This document shows, piece by piece, positions 48,230 to 60,530 of a stretch of DNA of 64,000 bases (its first letter is position 1; the number at the start of each line of letters is the position of its first letter). A program made the translations under genes and the position numbers. Location of the stretch: positions 248,001 through 312,000 of the forward strand of contig BSBK01000523.1 in assembly GCA_027943335.1 (NCBI GenBank), read 5' to 3'. The DNA comes from Chamaecyparis obtusa (taxonomy: Eukaryota; Streptophyta; Pinopsida; Cupressales; Cupressaceae). A model generated the notes under the pieces. It was not told the origin of the DNA. It ran no database searches and saw nothing but the letters and a program-made list of their open reading frames with translations.

Positions 48230-50060
48230 TTGATTTATTTTTATATATGTACCTTTGATGTACCCTCTAATGTAATTTTGATCTGATATATTGATACTCT
48301 TTGGACTTTGATATATACACTTGATTATTCTTTGTTGACATTGATACTGATGATACTTTGATTTTGCATATCTCTTGATCTAGATATGTTGCTATACATT
48401 TATTTATGATATTCATCTTTTCTTTCTATACTTGGTCATGTGATTAAATAGATGACTGATTTCTTGACTCCATTGTATTATGACACTGATATATAAAGAT
48501 ATTTTAGTACTTTCCTTTTTATGCGTATATGGATGTATGGATGCAAGTGTTATGTGAATGAATTTCTTTTGATGTTCTTTCAAATTATGCATGTATATGA
48601 GATACTTTATTGAGATGTAATGTGATACGATGTATGACTATCTCATTTTATTTATGTATGTTTATGAATGCATTGATGCAGGCATTTTTATGAAATTGAC
48701 ATGATTATGCAGGTCTGCGAATATTATTGTTTGGATACTCATTCATTGATTTATTTTTTATCCTAATGACTTGATTCACTTGGTCAAACTTGCATATGTT
48801 GATATTATTTATTTTTTCAAATTTATTCATGTCAATGTTAATTAATTACATTCATACTGTCATATTGATGCAGCCTTAAAATAAATGCAACTACATTTAA
48901 CAAATGAATGCAACTACATTAATACAACTAAATTAATCAATGAAATGCAACTAGATGTATGCAACTAATTTAATCAATGAAATGAAAATATATTAAGACC
49001 TCTAGGACTGTCACTGATTATTCAAGATGGATATTTTATCATCATAGAGCCTTTTAGTTCAAACCTGATAGGTTAGTACAATTTTCAATGATAGATTTAA
49101 CAATCATGAAAATATGAATACTTCCCATGTTATATGTCATGTCAAAAGTGAACCTATACATCAAGGCATATAGGTCAGAATGTTTTGTTAGTTACTTCCT
49201 TTTCATAGTAAACAAGTCGAGGTATATGCGGCATTCCAATCATGATAGAAACTCTTACCATAGACACCCATTCCATATGATCAAATTAGATCATTGGATT
49301 TATTACCACAAGAATATGCCCCTAGTCCTTGTTTCTCTAGTCATTTTTAGACATCTTCGAGTTACTCAGAGAACACAAAAATCATAAATTGATAATAAGT
49401 CATAGAAAACTAAGAAAAATTCATGATTTCCTCATTTTATTTCTCTAGTCCATGGACATCTTTGAGACAGTATGGAAATACATGATCAACATAAATCTCA
49501 AAGCATTTGATTGTTATTATGTAGTGTTAAGGAACACTTTTGATTAATTTCCAATCAATTTTAGAAAACATTATCAATCATAGATTCTTTTAAATTATAG
49601 TTTGTCTAGTGTGATAAGTGTCTTTTCTTATTGTATTAGTGTTTAGGAAAAATATTAGGTCTAAGTATTAAGAAATATTGTTCTCATTTAGGTTGGTGGT
49701 ATTAAGAAATATTGTTCTTATTTTAGGTTGGTGGTATTAAGAAATACCTTTGGTTGTGTAGTTTAATGTCAAATTGCAGACTCGGAGTAACTAAAAAACC
49801 TAGCAGAGAGCCCTAATGATGACCAGGTGATCTTACTCCTAGCATGAACAAGACCACTACCCCCTAGAGAATTACGACTTTCCTAGGACTTCGGTATAGA
49901 CAGATTCCATTCTAGGAGAATATGATATTTCTGATAGCATGGCTCGAGATTTGATTGTCACAAAAGTGACTAAAAGATATGTACAAGATAAAACTTTAGG
50001 TTGGGAAAACGTACAAATTTTGTATTGATAGATGGATTGTTGATTACAAGTAGCACTTGT
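48230..50060. other. AT-rich spacer between PMD and pol; no gene
   Basis: The spacer has simple TTGATACTTTGAT-like words, a repeated AATGCAACTA block (48,888-48,990) and a duplicated GGTGGTATTAAGAAATA (49,695 and 49,732). I see no coding similarity. Confidence 0.5.
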
Positions 50061-50064
50061 TTAC

Positions 50065-50445
50065 CAGGTTTTCACCACTTGGACCAATTTTTTATTTTTG
50101 CTACCAAGGTACCTGTATGCCAAGTTTTCACCGAGATACTTTTTCTCTTTTTCATTTTTTTTTTGTACTTTTGATTTTTTTTTCTTTGATTCATCAAGGT
50201 GCCTTTTTGCCAAGTTTTCACTGAGATGGTCATTGTTTCAGGACATTTTCCACTATTTTTGAATTTTCTGCTTTTCATTGTTTTTGCTTTTCTTCAGGAA
50301 CTCTTTTTTACTGTTTTTGAACTTTTATGCTTTTTGATGTTTTTTATTTTTCTCAAGATCAATATTTTCTTTTTTTATTGTATTTCTTCAAGATCAATAT
50401 TTCTTTTTTATATTTCTTCAAGATCAATATTTTCTGTATAGGTGT
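50065..50445 (-). repeat. low-complexity tandem tract after integrase
   Basis: Units around AGGTGCCTTTTTGCCAAGTT and TTCACTGAGAT occur three times at about 55-110-base spacing (50,058-50,230). They are followed by four TTCTTCAAGATCAATATT units (50,350-50,435). On the minus strand the first part translates to a Lys-rich repeat (SVKTWQKGTL, SVKTWHTGTL). It is probably the degenerate C-terminal tail or 3' untranslated part of the Tat element. Confidence 0.65.
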
Positions 50446-50459
50446 TTCCTTAAGAATGT

Positions 50460-51574
50460 CAACCGTAAAACCGTTTTAGGTGGAGAGTATTTATTGGATC
50501 TAATAGGACATCTCCCTCAAGTGTAGCCAATTGATATGCTCCTGATCCAAATGAAGCTATGATGACAAAGGGACCCAGCCAGTTGGGTTCAAATTTTCCT
50601 TATTGCTCTAGATGTTGTTGATTCTTTGGGTTTTCTCTTAAGACCATGTCTCCTGCCTGAAATGTTCTTGGATTCACTTTCTTATTATATCCTCTAGAAA
50701 TTCTTTTCTAGTAGAATTTGAGATGATCAAACACCTGTTGTCTATGCTCATCTAACAATTCTAGTTCTTGTAGATGTGAGATTCTATTGTCCTCATTAGT
50801 GAATATATTTTTCAATGAAATCCTTAGTAATGGAATCTCTACTTCAATTGGTAGTACTTCCTCAGATCTATAGACTAGTACAAAAGGAGTTTCTCTTGTT
50901 GGTGTTCTAATGCTAGTGTGATATGCCCATAATGATGGATTAATTTGCAAGTGCTAGTCTCTTCTTGATTTGTTGATTGTTCTATGTAGGATATTTAGGA
51001 TTGTCTTGTTTGATGCCTCAACCTGTATGTTACCTTGAGGGTACTAGATAGAGGAACAATGTTGAGTTGTTTTGAATTGTATACATAAGTCATCCATGCC
51101 TTTATTTTTGAATTTACCTCCATTGTCAATTATAATTGATGAGGGTACCCCATACCTACAGATGATGTAGTTTAGGATAAATATTGAAACTTGTTTGCCT
51201 GTAGCATTGGCCAATGGGACTGCTTCAACCCATTTTGTAAAGTATTCAGTTGTCGTGATGATATACTTATGTCCATTAGATGAATTTGGGTAAATTTTTC
51301 CTACTAGATCAAAGGCCCATTGTTAAAATGACCAATGTGTAATAAATGGAATTAACTCCCTAGCTGGAACATGTATCAGGTTTCCATGAACTTGGCATTT
51401 CTTGCATGTCTTGGTATAATTAATAGCATAGTTTTCCATTGTAGGCCAGTAGTATCCCACTCTTAAGAGTTTCTTGGCTAATGAAAACCCATTTGAGTGA
51501 GACCCACACACACCTTCATGTAAGTCCTTTGATGCATGATTAGACTCTTCATATTCTAAACATCTAAGTAGCAT
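50460..51574 (-). pseudogene. Tat integrase (zinc, core and C-terminal parts), broken
   Basis: The zinc-binding block (51,574-51,323) reads HEGVCGSHSNGFSLAKKLLR, GYYWPTM and CKKCQVHG. The core follows with WAFDLVGKI (first Asp), HKYIITTTEYFTKWVEA, IDNGGKFKN (second Asp) and, after a stop, PQGNIQVEASNK (catalytic Glu). Then come the WAYHTSIRTPTRETPF block and the C-terminal FEPNWLGPFVI and LDPINTLHLKRFY. No chromodomain is present. Stops lie near 51,323, 51,030 and 50,707. Confidence 0.85.
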
Positions 51575-51677
51575 ACCATCAAGAGCACGTCTATATAAGT
51601 CATTTGCAATGATCTTTTAGATAGGAATAAATATGGGCATATCAAGATAGGACTTTGGTTTCAATAGAACATATGAT

Positions 51678-52300
51678 CTAGGAATCAAGGGAGTCATAGG
51701 ATGGAAAGGGTAATTCTTCCACCAGGAAGTCATAGCAAAGTTGATGTTCTTCTAGTTGTAACATGGATGCTAAGGTAGCCATCACATCAACATGAGCTCT
51801 ATTCTTTGACCTTGGTATTTGTTCAAATGTGATGTAGACAAAATATTTCTTGAGATTGTCCACCATCCTTTTGTAAGGCATTATCTTATTGTCTTTTTTT
51901 TTTATAATCATCATTGACTTGGTTGATTATAAGCTGTGAGTCTCCATAGACATGTAACTCAATGATTTTCCACTCTATTTCTAGCTTCAATCCATTGACC
52001 AGGGCTTCATTCTCTGCTATGTTATTTGTGCACGGAAATATCATTTTGTAAGCCCTTGGTAATTTTTTATCCTTGAGGAGTAATGAATAAACATCCAGCT
52101 CCTGACCCTTATTGTGTAAAAGAGCCATCAAAATACATCTTCCATGGGTGTTCTATAAGGTGTCTGATTTCTTTGTCAAGAAACTCTATGTGCAATGGTT
52201 TTTTATCTGTTAATGGTGCCTCAGAAAGTTTTTCAGATATCACTTGTCCTTTGATGGCCTTTCTATCAATATATTCAATATCAAATTCACTCAATATCAG
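51678..52300 (-). pseudogene. second (archaeal-type) RNase H of the Tat element, broken
   Basis: After the first RNase H, PWKMYFDGSFTQ gives the first catalytic Asp. A frameshift leads to NNIAENEALVNGLKLEIEW (Glu) and ELHVYGDSQLIINQVNDDY (Asp). The tether following the domain (IPRSKNRAHVDVMATLAS) carries the final Asp. A second RNase H downstream of the first is a hallmark of the Tat lineage. Confidence 0.82.
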
Positions 52301-52318
52301 GAACCATCTTGCTAGTCT

Positions 52319-53400
52319 TCATGTCAATGTTCCTTTATTCAAAAAATATTTGAGTAGATCTATTTTTGTGAATAGCTTCACCTTATGCGATAACATATAA
52401 TCTCTAAGCTTTTGAGATGCAATTACCACTGCTAGGCATTCCTTTTCATCCATTGAGTAATTTAGCTCATAGGAGACTAGAGTTATGTTGATGTAATATA
52501 TTTCCCTTTCTTTCTTAGTCTCATCTTCTTGTGCCAACAATACTCCTAATGTTGTATCAGCTGCTAATATGTATACTATGAGTGGTTTTCCATGAATCAA
52601 AGCCATCAGAATTGGAGGATTCACCAAATACTATTTAACTTGAGAAAAATTATTTTTACATTATTATCCCATGTAAACATGACTCCTTTATGCATCATTT
52701 TCGTGAATGGTAGAGCTTTATCTACTAATTGAGGTATAAATTTCCTTATATATTACAATTTTCCCTGAAGTGTCCTCATTTGAATAATATTTCTTGGAGG
52801 TTGCATTTCAATGATTTCTTTTAATTTAGTTGGATCAACCTCAATTCCTTTTGTTGAAACTATGAAGCCTAGAAACTTACCCGATGATACTCCAAATGTG
52901 CACTTTTTAGGATTTAATCTAAGTTGAAACTGCTCCATTCTGTCAAAGATTCTCCTCGGGCCCTCTATGTGATTTGTTCTAATTTTTTATTTTTCTAATG
53001 TGTCATCGACATAATCTTCCATATTCCTATGCATCATGTCATGGAATATTTTTGTCATTGTTCTTTGGTAGGTTCCACCTACATTCTTGAGACCAAACAA
53101 CATGACATTCCAATAGTATGTACCCCATGCACATGTAAATGTCATTTTCTCTTGATCTTCAGGAGAAACCTTGATTTGATTGTAGCCTGAGAATCCATCC
53201 ATTAATGAATACATTTCATATCCCACAGTGAGGTATACAATAATGTTTATGTTTGGATGTGGAAAATCATGATCCTTCGGACAAGCTTTGTTCAAATCTC
53301 TAAAATCCGTACAAACCCTTATAGATTTATCTACTTTGGAAATAGGGACTAAGTTGGATATCCATTATGCATAGTCAATAGCTCTTAAAAATCTATCTTT
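52319..53400 (-). pseudogene. Tat reverse transcriptase and first RNase H, broken
   Basis: The RT starts with RVCTDFRDLNKACPKDHDFP near 53,330-53,290, then YSLMDGFSGYNQIKVSPED (first catalytic Asp), FGLKNVGGTYQRTM and YVDDTLEK (catalytic DD at about 53,000). The next segment (52,938-52,753) is LNPKKCTFGVSSGKFLGFIV. RNase H (52,627-52,319) has LAADTTLGVLLAQED, IYYINITLVSYELNYS, the EKECLAVVIASQKLR block and a normal C-terminus. Stops separate the three segments. Confidence 0.88.
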
Positions 53401-53796
53401 CAATAGTTTTTCTAGCTCTTCTTTCTCTAATAATACAATGTGTGGATTCATTTTTCTCAATTTCTATTTTATAGCCCTTACTTCGAGAGTAATAGATATA
53501 TGATGCATTACTAGGTCTATATCTAATCCACACATGTTAGAGTAAGATCAAGAAAAGTTGATCTTCTTTTCCTTGAAAAAATTAGTAAATTGTGTCTTCT
53601 CCTCTTCTAATAAAGATTGAACAATGTGGATCATTTGTGGATCTTCTAATGTCCCAAGATTAACTGGTTATTTTGGCTCTATTAATAACGAAGATCTTTC
53701 TTGGAAATGATCCAAAAGAATATCAAGAGTCTCATCCTTTGGCACCTCTAAGAGGTTTTCACCATTGGATATGTCCTTTTCTTTTACTATTTTGGA

Positions 53797-54270
53797 TTAT
53801 AATACTGCCACAATGTGGTTTTCACCATCAGATCTCTTTCTCTTTTTATTTTTCATTTTGAGACTAAGAAACTTGATATCCTCCTCTATCATATTTCTGA
53901 TCCTTGCACTAGTTGAATAGGTGAAGGGTTCACAAGCATTGAGATAACATGCTAAAGCATAGTCGTTATCAAAGGATAATAGGCTTGTATATTCAGATTC
54001 ATTCCAATCTATAAGTTTGGGTTTCAACAAGGATAGGGATTCATAGGGTTCCAAAGACAACACCACATTATTATCAATGTCATTGACTTTCAAGATGATA
54101 TTCATCGAGTTATCTTTTGAAGAATTGTTAAGATTATTAAAGTCATGGTCATTATTATCGGGGTTCACATTAGTGTTATGTAAATCTAACCCTAGTGACC
54201 TAGTATTAGAACTTTCTCCTTGTTCAAATTTAACTCTAGGAGCATATTTATTTATTTGATGCAGGGGCAT
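53797..54270 (-). pseudogene. Tat polyprotein linker before RT
   Basis: This is a 157-codon open segment, rich in Asn and Asp, with NNDHDFNNLNNSS and LSFDNDYALACYLNACEPF. It continues the pol polyprotein between the G-patch region and RT and has no assigned domain. The 878-bp solo LTR separates it from the preceding segment at 55,171. Confidence 0.6.
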
Positions 54271-54292
54271 TCTAGGGTACTTGGAAAATCTA

Positions 54293-55170
54293 CATGGTGG
54301 TGTATTGAATTGGTTATGTGTTATCCGGTTGCACCTTTAACCAATGGTCTTGGTTATTGAAGGAAGCTCAGTCGCTGAAGGAACTAGGTGAAACCTCTGG
54401 CGCTCGGTGGAACTTGTGCTCGATGATGCCTGTAGTGCTCGGTTGATGTGCTTGCTTGGTGATGCTTGGCATGATCAATTTTTTCACTAGTGCTCAGTTG
54501 TTTCTCTGGTGCTCGATAGTTATGGTTTACCGATTGGAGTTCTTGATGAGTTGGTTGGCCGACTTGGTGCATTTATTGTGGGTAGATTTTTTTGTATTCT
54601 CCTATCTATAATAGAGTCCTACATGGAGAATTAAATGTTTGTAAGGCTATTTGAGTCCTGACTATTGTTGTATTTAATATTTGTTTGTAATAGAAGTTGA
54701 CTTGGCTTAGGATTTAATTATTCCTTCCAGCCAACTTGTGGTTGAGGACATGTATTTAAGGAGTTTTGGGTAGATGTTTAGGAGTGAGTCAGTAGATTTG
54801 GAGAGGAATAGACTTGGATCCTGCGAGATCTTGAAGATCATATTTTTTATATGATAGTTGTAATAGCAGAGCTAGTGGTTTGCATGCTTGGAGACAAGGA
54901 GATTTCTTGGAGGCTTGCGAGCTCAAGTTTAGATCTGCCTTAGTGTTTCCATCAGTTGCTGATTGTTTTAAGAACTGGACTAGCTAGGAGGTTGCATAAA
55001 TACTTTGTGATTGTATTTAGCCCCAACCTGGAAGGCCTTACAGTCAAGCATTTTAATGAAAATTCTGTTGAAACATTATCTTGTTGTATTATTCTGCATT
55101 GTTGGTGTTTGGCTACAAGTTTGGACTGTCCTTAATTGGATCCTCCTTAGTTGTACTGTGTTAGTATCAC
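54293..55170 (+). mobile_element. solo LTR inserted in the Tat pol region
   Basis: An 878-bp block interrupts the minus-strand reading frame and is flanked by ATCTA on both sides (54,288-54,292 and 55,171-55,175). It starts CATGGTGGTGTATTG and ends TTAGTATCAC. A TATTTAAG promoter-like box lies at 54,753-54,760, as in a plus-strand U3. It has no internal coding region. I read it as a solo LTR left by recombination; its exact termini depend on the duplication being ATCTA. A 60-codon minus-strand frame inside it is chance. Confidence 0.7.
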
Positions 55171-55174
55171 ATCT

Positions 55175-55902
55175 ATCTCTATGTTCACTATAGAATTAGA
55201 GAGTATGTCCCATTCATATTCATGTGAATCTATCTGACTATCATCTAATATACCCAAGAAATGGGCTATAGTTACTAGTATCCCTTCTTCTTCTTCAACA
55301 CTATTATCTTTTTGTTGATTATCACCTTTTTGTAAAGGTGTTTGTATAGATAGGGGTCTATCTAGTTGATCTTCAAAATGAGGCATATCAAGAATATGAG
55401 TAACAGTAAGCAACTACCCCCAGTTAGGATGTCTTTCTTGTTGTTCTAACTCTGGTTCTTCCTCTAACTCTTGTTCAGTTCTAGGACTGGTAAGAATGGT
55501 CATTAGCTCTAATAGCAGATCTCCTTGCAAGATTAATAATCCCTCATATGAGATTGGTTGTCCTTCTATCCCTTCTTCATCATCTAAATCATATGATCTG
55601 TCAAATATAGAAACATCTCCAGACATAGGATGATATTTTTGTTCTTTAAAACCCACACCAGTTTTGTCTCTAGGGTTACAAAAATCCATATGTATTGGTT
55701 CTATGATTCCTTCTTTATTTTCACCAATTGGTCCTTTTCCTTTATAACCCATTTGTTTCATGATATCATACCCTTTTCCATATTTTTGGGGGGATATCTC
55801 CACATTTTTAGCATTTCCATCATGTTCATCTTCTTTGTATAGCCATTGTACAATAACTTTTTCTTCATTTTCTTCTTCTAAAGACACCTTAGCTTTAACC
55901 AT
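55175..55902 (-). pseudogene. Tat polyprotein region with G-patch domain
   Basis: Within a 162-codon open segment (55,902-55,414), residues 41-72 read KYGKGYDIMKQMGYKGKGPI and GENKEGIIEPIHMD, a recognisable G-patch (GY..M..MGY.GKG.LG....GI.EP). The consensus GLG is PIG here. After one stop the frame goes on to 55,175 with acidic, low-complexity sequence. G-patch motifs bind RNA or activate DEAH helicases in cellular proteins, and they also occur in some retroviral and retrotransposon polyproteins next to protease. Here it lies between protease and RT. Confidence 0.8.
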
Positions 55903-55975
55903 CCATGTTCCTTCATGAATCTTTAATGCATCACCTTTGGAGGGTGTGAAGGTTGATGAAGGTCTTCCCTGAGAT

Positions 55976-56680
55976 CTAGGAGATAAGGGTAAAACTTCTT
56001 AGGACCATCTCTTTAGAAGTTTCATCTTTGTGAGAACTCTCTTTATTATGGGGAACCACACTATCCGCTTGCTTGAGATTATTGCAAGGATAAGTTGTAT
56101 CGGTTGGAATGGTTACTTCTACTCCGTTATGATGGAATTTTATACATTGATGATATGTAGAGGGTACCACTTGCATTGTATGGATTCATGGCCTTCCAAG
56201 AAGAATGTTATAGGCAAGTGGTAGATCAAGAACTTGACATATGACTTCTTTCTCCATTGGTCCCACTCTAATAGGTAAAACAACCAATCTTTTGGAGGAT
56301 CTTTCTTCTTCATCATAAGCTTTAATGGTTATCTTCCTTCTTGGGTCAATTTCATGTTTAGAGTCCCAATTTCTTCACAAGATTAAATGTGCATATGTTC
56401 AAATGAGCACCTCCATCTATCAAGACATGCTTGACTTGGTGTTTATGAATCAATACCTCTAGATGCAATGGTTGATTATGTGGATGATTCAAGGATTTAT
56501 CATCTTCCGAGGAGAAAGATAAACAATGTGAGGAATTTAAATGACCAACCATAGTTTGGAATCTATCTATATCTAAGTCTTTGGGTAGATTAGTTGTAAG
56601 CAAGGCTTGATCAAGAATCTCTTGATGGATTGATAGATCTTTAACAGTTCCAAAATAGAAATTTGGGCAGGGGTACATTG
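55976..56680 (-). pseudogene. Tat protease region, broken
   Basis: The segment 56,678-56,358 ends HKHQVKHVLIDGGAHLNICT, with the aspartic protease motif as LIDGG, close to the D(S/T/N)G form used by related elements. After a shift it continues with DEEERSSKRLVVLPIRVGPM and YNILLGRPWIHTMQVVPSTY, the conserved flap/LGRPWIH block. Stops lie between the two parts. Confidence 0.82.
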
Positions 56681-56883
56681 TAATTGACCCACTAGGTTTA
56701 ACTTTGAAGATAATGTCAATTGTTTAGAAGTTGTTATCATAGCAGGTTGACTTGATGTAGAAGCTCCTTTAAGTGTGAACTTAGCTTGATTACTCATCAC
56801 ATCATTGGAATATTATGCTTTATCTTGTACTCCCTTGAGATTAATAACATTGATGGATCATTTGCATGGTTCCACCATATGAA

Positions 56884-58487
56884 TCACATTATCACTATCA
56901 GTGTATGTTTAATTGATCTTATTGAAATTAGATGATTCACCTTTCTCATAGTTATGCAATGGAGTTTGGAATGCTTTTTATTGTCGTTTGTATGATGTCC
57001 ATCAAATTTTACCTTACCATCTTCAATTAAATCTTGAATGACATGCCTTAACTTCATACAACTATTGGTCTTGTGTCCTTTATTGTGATGAAAATCACAA
57101 TATTCATTAGCATTCCACCACTTCGGTTTTACTTCAGGTTCCCATGGTTTTGATTCATGGATTGTAATTATTTTTTTGTCCAGAAGTGATTTCAAGACTG
57201 GAGCTCTTATTAGCTTGTAGACATGTGGAGAGATTGAACACCTTGGGTTTTGACCTTGTGTTAGATGTGTCCACAACTCCATCATTGACCACATTCTTAC
57301 TCTTGTTCCCATATTTGTACTTATCCTTTTTGTTGTTATAATAGTACTTGTCTTTATTTTATTTGTAGATAGTGATTTCTCCTTTCTTAATCAATACTTC
57401 TTCAATCTTGATTGCACTATCTATCATCTTATCAAAGTTTGGTGGACCCTAAAGTTGTACAGGGTAATTCATTTTAGGAACCAAATTATTAATGAAGATA
57501 TACATCTTCTCTCTTTCAGGTATTTTTCTTGAATATCTTGCAAAGATTCTTCTCCATCTTTGTAAAAATGACAAAAATGATTCACCACTTTTCTATTTTG
57601 TATTACACAAGTCTAACATGGTCACTATGTGTTGTATATTGCAGGAGTATTGCTGAATAAATTTCTTGACCAGATATTCAAATGTTTAATACGTGTGGGT
57701 AGTTTGGAAAACCAATCCATTGCTTGTCCACCCAAGCTTCTTGGAAACAACCTCATTAGATAGTTTTGTTCATGCATAAATTCCATGCTCAATGTGAAAA
57801 ATTCTCTTACATGATCCTGCAGATTCAAGTTGTCGGTGTATTTATCATACTTAGGAATTGTAACATGTTGTGGAAATGAAATCATACACACATCTTTGTC
57901 AAATGGGAAAGAACAAATATGTTCCCAGTATTGTTTTCATGGTTTTTCCTTCTTCTTCTTCAAATCTTGAATCTCAGCTTGCATAGAAAGTAACTATCAT
58001 GTTAATATGGATATGGGGGTATCAACTTCTCTTTGTTTTAGTTGATTTATGTTATAGTCAGGTAACTTTACTCCCAGTGATGTCAAGTCCAAAAGTATTT
58101 CTCTTTGTTTTCATCTAAGGTCCTTTCAAGAAATTTTTGGAACCTTTTACTTCTTTGGCATCTTTGATAGTCTTCTTCTGTTGGTTCTCCATCACTATCT
58201 GAGTCATAGTGATGTCTATGATTATCTTGTTTGCCCTGATTAGCTTGATTTTCTTGATTGTCTTGAATATTTTGATTGCCTTAGCTATTATTTCGTTCAT
58301 CTCAGTCGTAGTTAAGATCTGACATGTCGGTATTATTAGGAGTCATCATATGAGTAGTGCTTGGAGTAGTGTCGAATAAAGGTTTTACCCTTAAAGTTTC
58401 TTCTTGTTTGAAGGTTAGCAATCTTGGCATTTCATCTGAAAATTGATTTTGCTTTAGATTATAGGTCTTATGTCTTGTGTTAACCAT
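56884..58487 (-). pseudogene. Tat gag, broken
   Basis: The start is placed at 58,487 (MVNTRHKTYNLKQNQFSDEM). A Gln/Asn/Asp-rich N-terminal part follows. The capsid-like Retrotrans_gag region (57,891-57,625) has KYTDNLNLQDHVREFFTLSM, LMRLFPRSLGGQAMDWF and KLPTRI. Then a histidine/cysteine motif YCDFHHNKGHKTNSC (57,105-57,058) and LRHVIQDLIEDGKVKF resemble the short zinc-binding box of this lineage. Several stops and shifts are present. Gag would package the element RNA. Confidence 0.83.
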
Positions 58488-58918
58488 GAAAATGTGATAG
58501 GGTAATTGTCAAAGTGTCATGATATGTCAAACGATTTGATGGTATCCAAGTGTGTATGTCCAAGATAGCAAGTGTGGGTTTGAAAATGTGATAAGTTCCA
58601 GCATCAGAGGGTTAGAATTCCTTGATGTCAAGCTAGGAACCAAGTGGAAAGTGTTTTTGTTTGATAAGTTCCAATGTCATAGGGTTAGAATGCCTTATTG
58701 TTGAGCTGGAAACCAAGTGGGTTTGATTAGAATAGGACAATACGACTTGACAAGTACGGATTAAAGACCAAATAGGTGTGTAGGGTACACTTGAAAATTG
58801 AATGCTACAATCTTCTAGGTTGATTGGTTTTAATGACTGAACCTGACATAGGGCTCAAAAGGGTATCCAAAAAAGAAAAAGTGTAGGTCATGACATGTGC
58901 ATAAATGCTCACTATCCC

Positions 58919-60465
58919 ATATGTGACCTTCTAAACATGATATGACAAGGTTATTACCAAATACGATCTAGGATAAATCGAATGTGATCTTTCTTCTAAA
59001 TGTGAGCTTGGTTTTACCAAATGTGACCCTGGTTACCAAAAATGACTCAGAATGCCAGATGTGATCTTATGATGACTAGTTTGAGAGAGAAATTTGTCAA
59101 ATGTCAAGGATTGTTTGTCAAATTCTAGTGGGTCTAAGTGTTTGAAGATGTGACTGTGAATTGAGGGTTTTTATCTTTTGTTTTGAATTCAAACACATCA
59201 AGCAAAGTTGTTTACACTCTCAAACACACCTAATTTCCAAATGAACTTGGCTTAGATTTAAAATGCTTGTTCACTAGCTTAGGAACACACTCGAAAACTC
59301 CTCACAATATGATGATCCAACAATGTGCAATGGATGTTGAAGGACATATGAGCTAAGTAGTAACATCTATGAGGACTCGATATGGTGAATCTCTTGGGGA
59401 AATTACTATTTTCCTTGCACAAGCATTACCATCCTTTTGGGGGTAATTTGGGTGGCTTCTAACATAAAGGAATTAATCATGGAATCTGTTCATAATCGTC
59501 TCCCATAGTCTCGCAAGAGAGATTGAGGCCTATAGCCCTATGAGTACTAAAATGTGTGTAGTCTCGCAAGCAAGATTTAAGCAGCTCCGCTCGACACACA
59601 TCTAAACATGTCCAAGGAATGATCAAGTCAAGATTCCAAGGAAAAACTAACTAATTCTTTCGAGATTTTCATCTCAAGGAACCATCTTGATTACAATGAG
59701 GTGGAAGGGTTGGCTTCTACCCGTCCTCACTTGGGTTGTTCTCAGGATCTTTTTTACCTCAACTGGTAGGCCCTCTAAAGATTAAAGAAATAAAGTAAAG
59801 AGGATTGGAGACTTAGGAGTCTAGATTTATGATTCTCCACTAGGGAGAAGAGCATACTCTCTTATCCATGTCATTTTATCTTATCAAACACATCATGCAA
59901 ATTGTAAATTTCCCCAAATTTGACCTCAAATCTCAATCTAATGTTTGAGTTTCTAATTTTCCCAAAGGGAAAAGAGAATAATACTCTAATTAGGTTGAAA
60001 ATTGACCTCAAATTCTGTTAAATTTCTATGAAACCAACTAAGAAAGGCATGATGTTTGGTTGAATTTGTGAAGGCAACCTACAAGACCACTCATTAGTAG
60101 TTTGAATTCTTGTCTTTTTGAAATTCTTTGACAAGTGTGTCTTTATCAAAATGACTTGTAGAGAATAGTTAAGCTGACAAATCAACCAAAAACATGAAAA
60201 TCATCCATTAGCTGTCAGTAAATTGAATTTTGCAAATGAAAACACTGAATGCGATTCAAAACTTTAGACCAAATACGAGCTTAAACAAAATGTGATTCAA
60301 TATTTCCTATATGCGATCAAGGAATCTAAATACGATTCAATTTTAACTAAATGCGACCTTTACTAGATGTGACCCAGGAAATCCAGTATGCAACTCTGTT
60401 TCTAGCGAATGCGACTATGTTTCCCGAATGCGATCCTAGTTCCTAAATGTGATCCTGAATCTACA
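58919..60465 (+). repeat. array of AAATGYGATC motifs (right), in Tat leader
   Basis: About sixteen degenerate copies fall in two clusters (58,919-59,070 and 60,246-60,465). Examples are AAATACGATCT, GAATGTGATCT, AAATGTGACCC, ATATGCGATCA, AAATACGATTC, GAATGCGATCC and AAATGTGATCC. They are the reverse complement of the motif at 45.9-46.2 kb. Between the clusters there is no coding sequence. The whole stretch 58,500-60,507 is the untranslated leader between primer-binding site and gag. Confidence 0.7.
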
Positions 60466-60507
60466 AAACATCAGAAAATATTCAAAAATGCCATAAATTT
60501 GGGGCTT

Positions 60508-60526
60508 GGCCTCACAATGGGCACCA
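60508..60526 (-). other. primer-binding site of the Tat element
   Basis: The minus strand reads TGGTGCCCATTGTGAGGCC, a diverged form of the TGGCGCCCACCGTGGGGCC site used by many plant Tat-type elements. It lies four bases inside the LTR end at 60,531. Confidence 0.8.
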
Positions 60527-60530
60527 TAAA

